Positions 32,328 through 40,663 of a stretch of DNA of 64,000 nucleotides are shown one piece after another. Source of the stretch: Chloroflexota bacterium (GTDB taxonomy: Bacteria; Chloroflexota; Anaerolineae; Anaerolineales; Villigracilaceae); NCBI GenBank assembly GCA_024434165.1, contig QMIW01000034.1:27474-91473 (forward strand), given 5' to 3'. A model generated the notes under the pieces. The model was given only the letters and a program-made list of their open reading frames with translations. It made no database searches and was not told the DNA's origin. Each line of letters opens with the position of its first letter. Position 1 is the stretch's first letter. A program made the translations under genes and the position numbers.

Positions 32328-32790
32328 CCTGTATCTCAGCCTCGGTTCGAACATCGAGCCGGAGGTCAATCTTCCCAAAGCCGTTCAAATGCTGCGGGAG
32401 GTCGGGAAGGTGGAAGCCATCTCTTCGGTGTGGGAAACGGAATCGGTCGGGTTCGACGGACCGAATTTTCTGAACGCCTGCGTCATATTCCTCTCTCCGC
32501 TCGAACCCGTTGAATTCAAGGAAAAAATCATCCGCCCGATCGAAGCGAGGCTGGAGCGTGTGCGCAGTTCGGAAAAGAACGCGCCGCGCACAATAGACAT
32601 TGACATCGTGCTGTGCGGCAGCCAGCCGCTCAACACGGATTTCTGGGAATACGCCTTCGTCGTCGTCCCGCTGGCGGAATTGATTCCCGATTTTGCGCAC
32701 CCAGCCAGAGGGGAGGCAATTGCCCGGGTTGCTGCGCAGGTTCGAGGTCAGGTGTGGATGCGGAAACGGGGTGATGTATCCCTTCAATGA
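32320..32790 (+). CDS. folK: 2-amino-4-hydroxy-6-hydroxymethyldihydropteridine pyrophosphokinase
   Basis: A 156-residue HPPK transferring pyrophosphate from ATP to hydroxymethyl-dihydropterin. Motifs are YLSLGSNIEPE, the FLNACV strand and the magnesium-binding APRTIDIDIV (paired Asp). The ATG at 32320 overlaps the folB stop. No folP follows here, so dihydropteroate synthase must be encoded elsewhere. Confidence 0.92.
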   Translation: MNSLYLSLGSNIEPEVNLPKAVQMLREVGKVEAISSVWETESVGFDGPNFLNACVIFLSPLEPVEFKEKIIRPIEARLERVRSSEKNAPRTIDIDIVLCGSQPLNTDFWEYAFVVVPLAELIPDFAHPARGEAIARVAAQVRGQVWMRKRGDVSLQ

Positions 32791-32885
32791 ATTACGTCAT
32801 GGAGTCAGCCTGCTTGCCGGCAAATTTCAGGAGAAAATGCCGCCACGCGACGCTCCCAGAGCCCATAGTTATTACGGCAGTCTCC

Positions 32886-33521
32886 TTATATCCGCAATGG
32901 TTCCGCGCCGCGGTCGAGATGGTCCAGAAATTCCTGGCGGGTGTTGATGCTCTTGCGGAAACTTCCAAGCATCGAAGAGGTGGTCATGCGGGCGTCGTGC
33001 TTTTTCACGCCGCGCATCATGGCGCACAGATGCAAGCCCTCCACCACCACCCCTACGCCCTGCGGTTGGAGCAGGTCCATGAGGAAATCTGCGATCTGGC
33101 GCGTCATGCGTTCCTGCACTTGCAGGCGGCGCGCGTACATATCCACAATGCGCGGAATCTTCGAGAGCCCAATGACCTGCCCGCTGGGGATATATGCCAC
33201 ATGGGCGCGCCCCATGAACGGCAGCATGTGATGCTCGCACAGGCTGAAAAATTCGATGTCGCGCACAATGACCATGTCGTCATAGGTCACGTTGAAGATC
33301 GCGCCGTTGACGAGTTTTTTCACGTCCGCGCGGTAGCCGCTCAGCAGTTCGGGGTACATGCGCGCCACCCGCCTGGGCGTGTTGACCAGCCCCTCACGGT
33401 TCGGGTCTTCGCCAAACGCGGCAAGCATCGAGCGAACGGCTTCCTCAATGGAGCTCGTGTCAATTTCCTCGTTGAAGGTTGGGCGCTCGTCGAAATCTTC
33501 GTTCATTTCGGGGTTTTGCAT
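32886..33521 (-). CDS. folE: GTP cyclohydrolase I
   Basis: A 211-residue enzyme for the first step of pterin/folate synthesis. Zinc ligands are Cys95, His98 ([10 protein letters not shown]) and Cys166 ([10 protein letters not shown]); the [23 protein letters not shown] block is also clear. GGAG directly touches an ATG at 33527 but has good spacing to the ATG at 33521, so 33521 is preferred. It is convergent with folK and completes most of the pterin pathway around phhA. Confidence 0.93.
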   Translation of the reverse strand: MQNPEMNEDFDERPTFNEEIDTSSIEEAVRSMLAAFGEDPNREGLVNTPRRVARMYPELLSGYRADVKKLVNGAIFNVTYDDMVIVRDIEFFSLCEHHMLPFMGRAHVAYIPSGQVIGLSKIPRIVDMYARRLQVQERMTRQIADFLMDLLQPQGVGVVVEGLHLCAMMRGVKKHDARMTTSSMLGSFRKSINTRQEFLDHLDRGAEPLRI

Positions 33522-33624
33522 GTTCATCTCCGGCGATCAAGGTGGTCGGCATGATTTTATCTGATTTGAGGGAAGGGATGACAGGGTAAAATAGCGGGCA
33601 AATCCCTTACGAACAGGAAACCAG

Positions 33625-34077
33625 ATGACGGAGAACAAGGAACTTTATGTGAAGAGCGGACTCTTTGGGGGCGCGCTGGGCGGAATTTTTGGAGCGGTCC
33701 TCGGCGCCGCCACCGGCGCTTTGAGCGGCATGTGGAGCGGCGTGCAATTGACAGCGCTGGCTGGGGTGATTCTCGGCGCAGTGACCGGGGCGCTCACCGG
33801 CGCGTTGACCGTCCGCACGGCGGGCGCAACGGGCGGGGTCAGCGTAGGCGCATATACGGGCATGGCGCTGGGCGCGTTCGCCGGGCTGCTCGCGGGCATT
33901 TTCATCCCGGAATCGTTCCGCGTGAATGTGCTTGCGCTCGATGTGCTGATTTTGAACGTGATCATGCAGGGGCGTTTTGAGATGATCACCCTGGGCGGTT
34001 TTCTGCTTTCGATCCTCGGAACGGCGGTGGGCGCATGGGTGGGCGGACGCAACCTTAAGCCGCGCGAATTGCAGTAA
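33625..34077 (+). CDS. Glycine-zipper-like membrane protein
   Basis: A 150-residue hydrophobic protein rich in Gly and Ala. Three small-residue helices (for example GGALGGIFGAVLGAATGALSG) are followed by a Val/Leu-rich pair. AGGAAAC precedes the ATG, and TAAAAT near 33585 may be its -10. Function unknown. A strong bidirectional terminator follows. Confidence 0.62.
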   Translation: MTENKELYVKSGLFGGALGGIFGAVLGAATGALSGMWSGVQLTALAGVILGAVTGALTGALTVRTAGATGGVSVGAYTGMALGAFAGLLAGIFIPESFRVNVLALDVLILNVIMQGRFEMITLGGFLLSILGTAVGAWVGGRNLKPRELQ

Positions 34078-34120
34078 CCCTTCAAACGTTCCCGAAATTC
34101 CATCCCGCCCGATGGAAACA

Positions 34121-34165
34121 AAAAGGCATCGCCGCCAGAGACAGCGATGCCTTTTATCTTTTTGG
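34121..34165. terminator. Bidirectional intrinsic terminator
   Basis: AAAAGGCATCGC (34121-34132) pairs with GCGATGCCTTTT (34144-34155), followed by TATCTTTTTGG. It serves the plus-strand gene and has A-runs for the minus strand too. Confidence 0.9.
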
Positions 34166-34546
34166 CTCTCCCGTAATTAACGGGAAAGAGCCTAACCACA
34201 AAGGGCACCAAATATACAAAGGAGGGAAAAGGCGTCCACTTTACAGGCGTTTTTCCTTCGTGATCGTCGTGTCCTTAGTGTTTAAGAGAGTGTTTTATAA
34301 ATCACAATTCACCACAGACACCGCACACTGCGTTCGGTGCAAGTGTAAACGCGGATGAATGTTGATTTTTGACGGAAACGTCAATTTAAGTGCTTTAAAT
34401 CCAATTTATCTGTGTTCATCTGTGGTTATAAACGAATTTCAAAACACTTTCTAAAAGAGTTTTCCCGTTAAAAACGGTAGAACCTTCTTTTTTCAAACAG
34501 GTTGTCATCTCAACCGGCGATCATCGCCGTCCAGGATCATCGTTTC
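34166..34546. repeat. Non-coding stretch with CACAGATGAACACAGAT-type repeat
   Basis: No gene seen. It includes a small GGCTCTCCCGT/ACGGGAAAGAGCC hairpin (34164-34194) and a divided repeat: CACCACAGACACCGC at about 34310 and TCTGTGTTCATCTGTGG at about 34410. This text-like pair recalls other repeat families in the window. Confidence 0.5.
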
Positions 34547-35809
34547 CTACGGCGTCGGCGTGGATGTGACGGTTGGCGGGATGGACGTATCCGTAATGGT
34601 GGGCGCTGCCGTGGGCGTCTCCAGGGTCGGCATCGTGGTGACCGTCGCTGTAAACGTGACAGTCGGCGGAAGGGGCGTATCGGCAAAGGTGGGCGCTGCC
34701 GTGGGCGTTTCCAGCGTCGGCAGTGTGGCGGCTGTCGCCGTTTCGGTAAATGCGGGTGAGTCTACGGAAGCGGCGGGCGCGCTTGTTTCGATGATGTTGC
34801 CGATCAGAGTCACGCCTGCGCGGTTGCGGATCCACGGTTCGTTGAAATAGGTGTTCCTCTTGATGACGACATTCGAATTTTTATTATTATCCAGCGAAAC
34901 GCCCTTCGCCTGACCGGACGGGATATAGTTGTTACTGATCTCCACATTCGTCAGCGTCCCGCCGACGTAACTGGCAAACACGATGACGCCGTCCGAGCAA
35001 TTCTTGACCGTGTTGCCGGAAACGACGATGTCGCGCAGCTGCGCGCCCCAGCCCGAATAGTATTCCTCACCCAGGGCAATTCCCTTGGGATTCCCATGCG
35101 GCTTTGTGCAATAGGAGTTGTTGTCCAGCACCTGCACATAACTTGAGTTATCAACATAGATGTTCACGTTCTTGTTGTCGTACACCGTATTACCCTGGAT
35201 GAGGACGTTTCGGCTCATCGTGGCGGCGATGCCCTCGCCGCAGTTTTTATACACCTTGTTGTTGCGGATGATCACATTCGACGAGCCTCTTTCCGCCTTG
35301 ATGGCGGAGCCCCAGCGCCCATTGCCGCACGTAATCACGCCGTCTGAGATCGTGCCGTTCTCCAAAATGGAGTGGTGGACAACGTTTTTCTCGATGGTGA
35401 CGTATTTCCCCGCGACAAAAATGGCGTGCGACCACGTGCGGGTCACGGTAAACCCGCGCACCACCACATTTTGCACCGTTGCCGGAATTGTGATTCCGCT
35501 ATGCGCGGTTGTTTTAATGACCGCCTTCCGCCCTTCGAGGGTGATGCCGCTCTTCGACACCACCACCTGCTCTTTGTAGGTCCCCGCCAGGGCGACGATC
35601 ACATCGCCGGCAGACGCCCGGCTAATGGCTCTTTTGAAAGTCTTGCACGGAGCCGAAAGAGTGCAGGGATTGAGGTTGCTGCCCGTCGGGCTGACGTAAT
35701 AGGTTTTCGGAGCCAGCCCCGAAGCAGTTGCATAGACGCTGCGATAACTCACAAGCGTCATGACCATCGCAACGAACACGCTTATGAATTGCACTGTCCT
35801 TTTCATCAT
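34547..35809 (-). CDS. Secreted parallel beta-helix protein
   Basis: A 420-residue exported protein with a signal peptide (about 1-30) and a DUF1565-like start (YYVSPTGSNLNPCTLSAPCKTFKRAI). A right-handed beta-helix of repeats such as NVVIRNNKVYKNCGEGIAAT and NVEISNNYIPSGQAKGVSLDNN runs to about residue 350. A Thr/Pro-rich tail carries two near-identical units starting LPTLETPTAAPT and MPTLETPTAAPT. The fold suits polysaccharide binding or cleavage, but no catalytic residues can be assigned. Start at 35809 follows AAAGGAATAAG. Confidence 0.8.
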   Translation of the reverse strand: MMKRTVQFISVFVAMVMTLVSYRSVYATASGLAPKTYYVSPTGSNLNPCTLSAPCKTFKRAISRASAGDVIVALAGTYKEQVVVSKSGITLEGRKAVIKTTAHSGITIPATVQNVVVRGFTVTRTWSHAIFVAGKYVTIEKNVVHHSILENGTISDGVITCGNGRWGSAIKAERGSSNVIIRNNKVYKNCGEGIAATMSRNVLIQGNTVYDNKNVNIYVDNSSYVQVLDNNSYCTKPHGNPKGIALGEEYYSGWGAQLRDIVVSGNTVKNCSDGVIVFASYVGGTLTNVEISNNYIPSGQAKGVSLDNNKNSNVVIKRNTYFNEPWIRNRAGVTLIGNIIETSAPAASVDSPAFTETATAATLPTLETPTAAPTFADTPLPPTVTFTATVTTMPTLETPTAAPTITDTSIPPTVTSTPTP

Positions 35810-36103
35810 CTTATTCCTTTCAGAGCGAAGATTGCCGCATGTTGGGCGGCACATCAGATTGTTCCCCCGCAGGGTAACATTTTGGTCGTTAAAAAACGGG
35901 GTTTTCGACCATGACCGGAGTACTACTCCCGTTCGCACTTCTGTAAGGCTTTCAAATCGGCAAGGATTCGATTGGAATTCCCCGCAGGTTCGTTTTTCAA
36001 AAATCAGGATACGCGAAATTTAATCCAACTCTTACAACCGCTGAAAGGCGGGGAACCGCGCAATTGCCTCGAAAAATACGGTAAGATAGGCAGACAAAAA
36101 CCG

Positions 36104-36934
36104 ATGAACCCATCCATGCTTGAACTTTCCAACACCCGCTTTGCATTTCTGGATGTCGAAACCACGGGACTTTCCCCCTGGTTTGGAGACCGCATCTGCC
36201 AGACAGCCATCATCCTCACCGAGGGCAGGCGCATCAAACGGACCCTTGACCTGCTCATCAACCCCGAGCGTGAGCTTTCGCCGTCGGCGGTTCACGTCAA
36301 CGGATTGAACGAGGACGAGCTGCAGACCGCGCCGCGCTTTGCCGAGGTCGCCAGCCAATTGGACGAAGCGTTGAAAGATTGCGTGGTGGTCTGTCACAAC
36401 GCCAAATTCGACCTTCAATTTCTCGATAACGAATACCGCAAACTGGGACGCACCATCGAATTCCCCAACCTGATAGACACCCTCCTGCTGGCGCGGGATT
36501 ATTACGACCTGCCCTCCTACAGCCTGAACCACCTCGCCCGGGATTTCCGGGTCGCGGCAAATATCCAGGGCTCGCGCGCCCTCGCCGACGCCATCACCGT
36601 GAAAAACCTCTTCTTTGCAATGACCGATTCGCTCAAGTCCATCGGTAAATCGCTCGACGACCTGATCGGCATCTACAACTCCCCCGCCTGGCCCCGGGAG
36701 GGCGTATATCTCCCCACCGAACTGAGCGAAGCCATCCACAGCGGCAGGCGCCTGTTCATCAAGTACATGGATAAGGACGGCGAAACCTCCGAACGCTGGA
36801 TTACCCCAAAGGAGGTCATCGGCCTGGCAGACTACATTTACCTGCAAGCCTTCTGTCACACCCGCGAAGCCGAGCGCACCTTCCGGCTGGACCGGGTCAT
36901 CGAGTTTGCGGTGGAGGTGGAGGCGGAGAAGTAG
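36104..36934 (+). CDS. DnaQ-like 3'-5' exonuclease with a C-terminal WYL-like region
   Basis: A 276-residue protein. The DEDDh exonuclease domain covers about 1-180: Exo I FLDVETTGLSP, Exo II HNAKFDLQFLDNE, and an Exo III region around SRALADAITVKNLF. The last 70 residues (SGRRLFIKYMDKDGETSERWITPKEVIGLADYIYLQAFCHTREAERTFRLDRV in outline) resemble a WYL ligand-binding domain. The ATG at 36104 begins near the first exonuclease strand. A role in DNA repair or in cleaving small nucleic acids is likely. Confidence 0.82.
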   Translation: MNPSMLELSNTRFAFLDVETTGLSPWFGDRICQTAIILTEGRRIKRTLDLLINPERELSPSAVHVNGLNEDELQTAPRFAEVASQLDEALKDCVVVCHNAKFDLQFLDNEYRKLGRTIEFPNLIDTLLLARDYYDLPSYSLNHLARDFRVAANIQGSRALADAITVKNLFFAMTDSLKSIGKSLDDLIGIYNSPAWPREGVYLPTELSEAIHSGRRLFIKYMDKDGETSERWITPKEVIGLADYIYLQAFCHTREAERTFRLDRVIEFAVEVEAEK

Positions 36935-36960
36935 GCGGTAGTGGGTTTGTGTAAATGATG

Positions 36961-36985
36961 TAGAGCGAGATAGCCTCTCGCTCTA
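36961..36985. repeat. Palindrome TAGAGCGAGA/TCTCGCTCTA
   Basis: 10 bp arms with a five-base centre between two convergent genes. Similar to the palindrome at 913-933. Confidence 0.6.
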
Positions 36986-37041
36986 TGGGCATGATCATTG
37001 ACGTTCTGATCCATTTGGCGCAGCGCACTGCGTAACGCCAG

Positions 37042-38631
37042 TTAGTCATAGTAATACTGCGAGCAGGGATATTCTTTGCCCGAGGGCGCGACGGCTTGAA
37101 GGGGCCATTCGGAATCCACGATTTCGTATTCGTCAATTACATCTTTTACCGAAGCGAGGGCGTTATCCGCGTTGAGGCGGGCAAAATGGAAGGACTGCCA
37201 GGAATCGTCACGGTTCCCCGACCCGCGCTGGTAACGGATGCAGGCCAGGGCGGCGGCAACCTTCTGATGGACGGAATCAGGCAGGGTCGGAGTCTGAAGC
37301 GCAGCCACCAGGGGCGGGATGGCGTCATCGGAGAGTTGGATGAAGTACTGGGAGTCCAAATCCTCCACAGCGTTCCCGTTCAGTTCGCGCCGGATGTTCT
37401 GATTCACAATGAAGGCATCCGCGTTGAGGATGGGGAGCGAGGCGGCAAACCCAAACGAGGCGAGGAGCATGGCAAAGGCAAACATGCGTTCCCTGCGGAG
37501 GATTTCGAGCGCGATGGTGGCGACGAGGAGCAAGCCGATCCAGACCAGGAAGATGTGCGTGTACGTGCGCAGGCGTGAGAAGCCGTATGCCAGTTCGTAC
37601 AGGGTAAGGCGCTGATACGCGGAAACGAGCATCACCAGCAGGAGGGCAACCAACGCAACGCCCAAACCGGAATAGATTCTTCGCCGGGTTTCGGTTTCGC
37701 GTTTGGTGATGACGTTGAGGGTGAAAAGCATCATCAGGGAAAAGAACGCCACAGCGACCAGTTCGCCGAAGCCGCGGCGGGCATACTCGGAGTATGTGTA
37801 GCCTTCCACGTTGATGTTGGCTGCGCCGCCGAAGAAATACTGAAACTGGATGACGACAAAGACGGCAAAGAGCGCGACCACGCTCCCCAGCACTATGACC
37901 GCTTCGATGAAGCCGAGGAACGGCGCAACGACCGGTTTGTCAATGCCGATGAGTTTTTCGTCCTTGGACTCGGACGATGCGTGCAGCATGACCCCTGCCA
38001 GCGCGTACCCGATGACAAGAATATAAATCAGGCGGAAGATGTATTCGGGCAGTTTTTCGAGTTTGAACAGTTCGATGAAATCCTCCAGCCGTTGACCGAA
38101 GACCACATCCGCCGAGGCGAGCAGGGCGGCGAAGATTGCCACAACGGGCAGGGCGATGACCAAGCCGCGCAGGATGGGCATGAAGTTGTAGCGCGGCGGT
38201 TTGACGCCCGCTTCGGCTTGCGCCTTATGGACCTCGGTTGTGAAGGCGATGGGGCGGGCGATCATGCTGCCCGTCAAGCCGAGCAATTTGGCGAAGTAAT
38301 CCGCCAGGGAATACTGCGTCCAGCGCCCGCCGAGATAGGTGCCGGCAAGGATGGTGAGCGTAAGCATTGTGAAGGTATAGGCAAGGAAGGTGGTCATCGG
38401 CTCGGCACGGATGAAGGTGACGGCGGCGAAGAAACCGAAGAGCGGAATCAGGTACAGGGCGGAGCGATGCGGGCGAAGTCCCTCGCTCAATAAGAGGTAG
38501 AACGCCGCGAGCAGACCAGCCGTCCAAAAAATGGCAAAGTTAACGCCGGGGGAATTCTCCCAAAATAGAAAGTCAAAAAGCCAGCCGAGGGCAAGGACAA
38601 CGATCCAGAGTTTGTTGGGTTTGGTTTTCAT
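37042..38631 (-). CDS. DUF4173-like polytopic membrane protein
   Basis: A 529-residue membrane protein with ten or more hydrophobic segments. The blocks ADYFAKLLGLTGSMIARP, FVVIQFQYFFGGAANI and GYTYSEYARRGFGELVAVAFFSL match the DUF4153/DUF4173 group. A soluble C-terminal tail of about 130 residues follows (from about residue 400). Function of the family is not established. Confidence 0.78.
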   Translation of the reverse strand: MKTKPNKLWIVVLALGWLFDFLFWENSPGVNFAIFWTAGLLAAFYLLLSEGLRPHRSALYLIPLFGFFAAVTFIRAEPMTTFLAYTFTMLTLTILAGTYLGGRWTQYSLADYFAKLLGLTGSMIARPIAFTTEVHKAQAEAGVKPPRYNFMPILRGLVIALPVVAIFAALLASADVVFGQRLEDFIELFKLEKLPEYIFRLIYILVIGYALAGVMLHASSESKDEKLIGIDKPVVAPFLGFIEAVIVLGSVVALFAVFVVIQFQYFFGGAANINVEGYTYSEYARRGFGELVAVAFFSLMMLFTLNVITKRETETRRRIYSGLGVALVALLLVMLVSAYQRLTLYELAYGFSRLRTYTHIFLVWIGLLLVATIALEILRRERMFAFAMLLASFGFAASLPILNADAFIVNQNIRRELNGNAVEDLDSQYFIQLSDDAIPPLVAALQTPTLPDSVHQKVAAALACIRYQRGSGNRDDSWQSFHFARLNADNALASVKDVIDEYEIVDSEWPLQAVAPSGKEYPCSQYYYD

Positions 38632-38783
38632 GACGACTCCTGTTTTTCAAGGGGCGCAAAGCCTCAGATGAAAGCGTTGGAAGGATAGCCCGGCGAGGCT
38701 TGCGGAGACTCTCAAAAGGTATCAGTTTTTCAAATTAAGCCTCTTGCATAAATGCTCTTGCCCCCGTCGTTCGTTGGTATAAA

Positions 38784-38816
38784 TTGCTCCTTGCGCCGTC
38801 CCCGGCGGCGTGAGCA
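38784..38816. repeat. Short hairpin core TTGCTC...CCGTCCCCGGCGGCG...GAGCA
   Basis: A shortened relative of the hairpin core of the RAYT-associated element, without terminal repeats, in the gap upstream of the tiny peptide gene. Confidence 0.6.
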
Positions 38817-38880
38817 TTGTCATGTATGGCAGAGAATTGGCGGTAAGAATTACAGATTTGTGAGAATCGAAATCGGGCTA

Positions 38881-38909
38881 TTGACATCCGATTTAAACTG
38901 TGCCATACT
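38881..38909 (+). promoter_or_regulatory. Strong sigma-70-type promoter of the tiny peptide unit
   Basis: TTGACA (38881-38886), a 17-base spacer and CATACT (38904-38909). Transcription would start near 38916, about 53 bases before the ATG. Confidence 0.75.
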
Positions 38910-38968
38910 TCCGGCATCGTTTCGGGGGCAAGCAAATCGAATCGCCATCCTTATGAAAGGAGGAGGTG

Positions 38969-39025
38969 ATGTCTAACATGGATAGTAGTATCAAACCCAG
39001 CGCTGTGGCATCCCTCCTCAAGTAA
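38969..39025 (+). CDS. 18-residue peptide of unknown function
   Basis: The peptide is MSNMDSSIKPSAVASLLK. It has an unusually strong ribosome site, AAAGGAGGAGGTG, right before the ATG, and a good promoter at 38881. A seven-codon frame starting at 38953 (MKGGGDV) overlaps its start. The last codons form one arm of a 10 bp hairpin (39000-39009 with 39034-39043), and a second hairpin follows. No other gene is downstream on this strand, so the unit is a free-standing small-peptide gene or a dual-function small RNA. It matches no family I know. Confidence 0.55.
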   Translation: MSNMDSSIKPSAVASLLK

Positions 39026-39071
39026 TCAAGGAAGCCACAGCGCCCCACGATTGCCGCCCGCAAGGGCGGCA
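39000..39071 (+). terminator. Two hairpins ending the tiny transcript
   Basis: GCGCTGTGGC/GCCACAGCGC (39000-39009, 39034-39043), then TGCCGCCC-GCAA-GGGCGGCA (39052-39071). The second stem lies between convergent genes and can serve the glycosyltransferase gene too. Confidence 0.7.
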
Positions 39072-39078
39072 GTCTGGT

Positions 39079-40539
39079 TTAACGCGGTCTGTTTTGGGAA
39101 TTCAATACCTGCAAGATAAACTCAGCCGTTCGTTTCCCCGAGCCTGCATCGGTAAAGGTAATTTCATCTTCGATGAATTTGCGGCGCTGGACGGAATCAA
39201 TGGTGCGGTCTTTCAGATACAAATTCAGCGCCTCGCGCAGTTCATCCTCATTTGCCGCCACGCGCCCTGCTTTCGCATCGCGGAAACGTTTGTGCGTGGG
39301 CCAGTCGCCGATCTCCTTGAGCGAAAGCGAAAACTTCTTCGGGTGATTCCAGCCGTTGGGCGAATCAATCACTGCGGCGACGATGGGCGTGTCATGCACG
39401 GCGGCTTCCACGACCATCGTCGAATAGACCGTGACGAACACATCCGAATATGCGAGCATGGACGACTTCTCGTCCATGTCTTCGCCGCCGTAGTAACCGA
39501 GCGAGCCGCCCAACGCCACCGGCTGGACGACATGCACGTGCGGATATTTCTTCTCTAATTCAAACACGCGCGCGCGTTCTTCGGCGAAGATTTTCGGCTT
39601 GTCTTGAAAGTGACTCGGGTGCAGGCGAATCAACAGTTGCGATGGCTCCGCCAGCGAATCAGACGAAACCAATTTCGCCAGCGCTTCGATGTTTGGAAAG
39701 TTCGGCGCAAAGTGGACGAAACTGCTGGCGTACGAAATCAACTTGCGCTTCGGGTCAAGCCCGTGCAGTTTGAAATATTCGTCGCGCGGCAGGAGCCACT
39801 GCTTGCGGAAATATCCGTCATAAGAGGGAATGCCGCCCACATGCACGCGCTCGGGGTTCCAGTCCGAGCCAAGCACCATTTCCTCTTTTTGCAGTTCAGA
39901 CCAGCACGTTGCCCACTGCACATCCGCGCCGGAGATGTTGTACGACGATGAATTGTCCCAGCCGACGATGACGGTCATGTTTGGGATGCCGCGTTTGGCG
40001 GATTCGCGCAACAGGTAACGATCCAACCTCCAGCCGGGAGTCGAAGCGATGACCATGTCGGGTTGGTATTTGTCGAGGAGGTCAGAATACAGCCCCGGGG
40101 TCGGGGTGAAGCGGTTTTGCATCCGCACCAAGAGTCTGCGCGCCCAGCGAAAATTCCGCAGCAGGAGAATCATCAGCGCGGAGGGAATCCAAATCCCCAA
40201 ACGGAACTTCCACGAGTTCTCCGCCCAGACTTCCCAAATATGGCTGTCCATGGCTTCGGTGTTGATGCGGCGCGAGCCGCCGACGCGGCGCAGGTAGGCG
40301 AGCAGCCATTGCAGGCGGGGCTGAACTTTCTTTGCGTAGTCGTTCGCTTGTTTGAGGCGCAAGCCTTCGAAGATCAGACCAGGTTGCGCGAATCGCTGCG
40401 CGATCTTGTCTTTGGTTTCGTCATCGGTAAGGACGACGACTTCAACGCCTGCCTTGAGCAGCGTCGGGACGACGTCGCTTTGCAGGAAGTAGATGATTGC
40501 CATGCCGTGGTCGGCGGAGATGAAAATGCGTTTGATCAT
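39079..40539 (-). CDS. GT-B-like surface-glycan transferase (CDP-glycerol transferase-like)
   Basis: A 486-residue protein resembling polysaccharide transferases of the CDP-glycerol glycerophosphotransferase/capsule type. It has an N-terminal Rossmann-like half, a central VIVGWDNSSSY segment, and a C-terminal half with HVGGIPSYDGYF, LLIRLHPSHFQDKP and a sugar-nucleotide-site-like block SSMLAYSDVFVTVYSTMVVEAAVHDTPIV. It is the last gene of the glycan island. Donor and acceptor are unknown. Confidence 0.72.
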   Translation of the reverse strand: MIKRIFISADHGMAIIYFLQSDVVPTLLKAGVEVVVLTDDETKDKIAQRFAQPGLIFEGLRLKQANDYAKKVQPRLQWLLAYLRRVGGSRRINTEAMDSHIWEVWAENSWKFRLGIWIPSALMILLLRNFRWARRLLVRMQNRFTPTPGLYSDLLDKYQPDMVIASTPGWRLDRYLLRESAKRGIPNMTVIVGWDNSSSYNISGADVQWATCWSELQKEEMVLGSDWNPERVHVGGIPSYDGYFRKQWLLPRDEYFKLHGLDPKRKLISYASSFVHFAPNFPNIEALAKLVSSDSLAEPSQLLIRLHPSHFQDKPKIFAEERARVFELEKKYPHVHVVQPVALGGSLGYYGGEDMDEKSSMLAYSDVFVTVYSTMVVEAAVHDTPIVAAVIDSPNGWNHPKKFSLSLKEIGDWPTHKRFRDAKAGRVAANEDELREALNLYLKDRTIDSVQRRKFIEDEITFTDAGSGKRTAEFILQVLNSQNRPR

Positions 40540-40553
40540 AAATCCTTTTCAAG

Positions 40554-40649
40554 TGTCATTGCGAGCCGCAAAGCGGAGAAGCAATCTCGTATTTCATATT
40601 GGCGATTATTTGATGATGATTTAAGACTGCTTCAACCCCTTCAGGGTTT
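40554..40649. repeat. TGTCATTGCGAG-family element
   Basis: Starts TGTCATTGCGAG and ends in a degenerate GCAATGATA; the interior contains GAAGCAATCTCG. It separates two glycan genes. Confidence 0.75.
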
Positions 40650-40663
40650 CGCAATGATACTGG

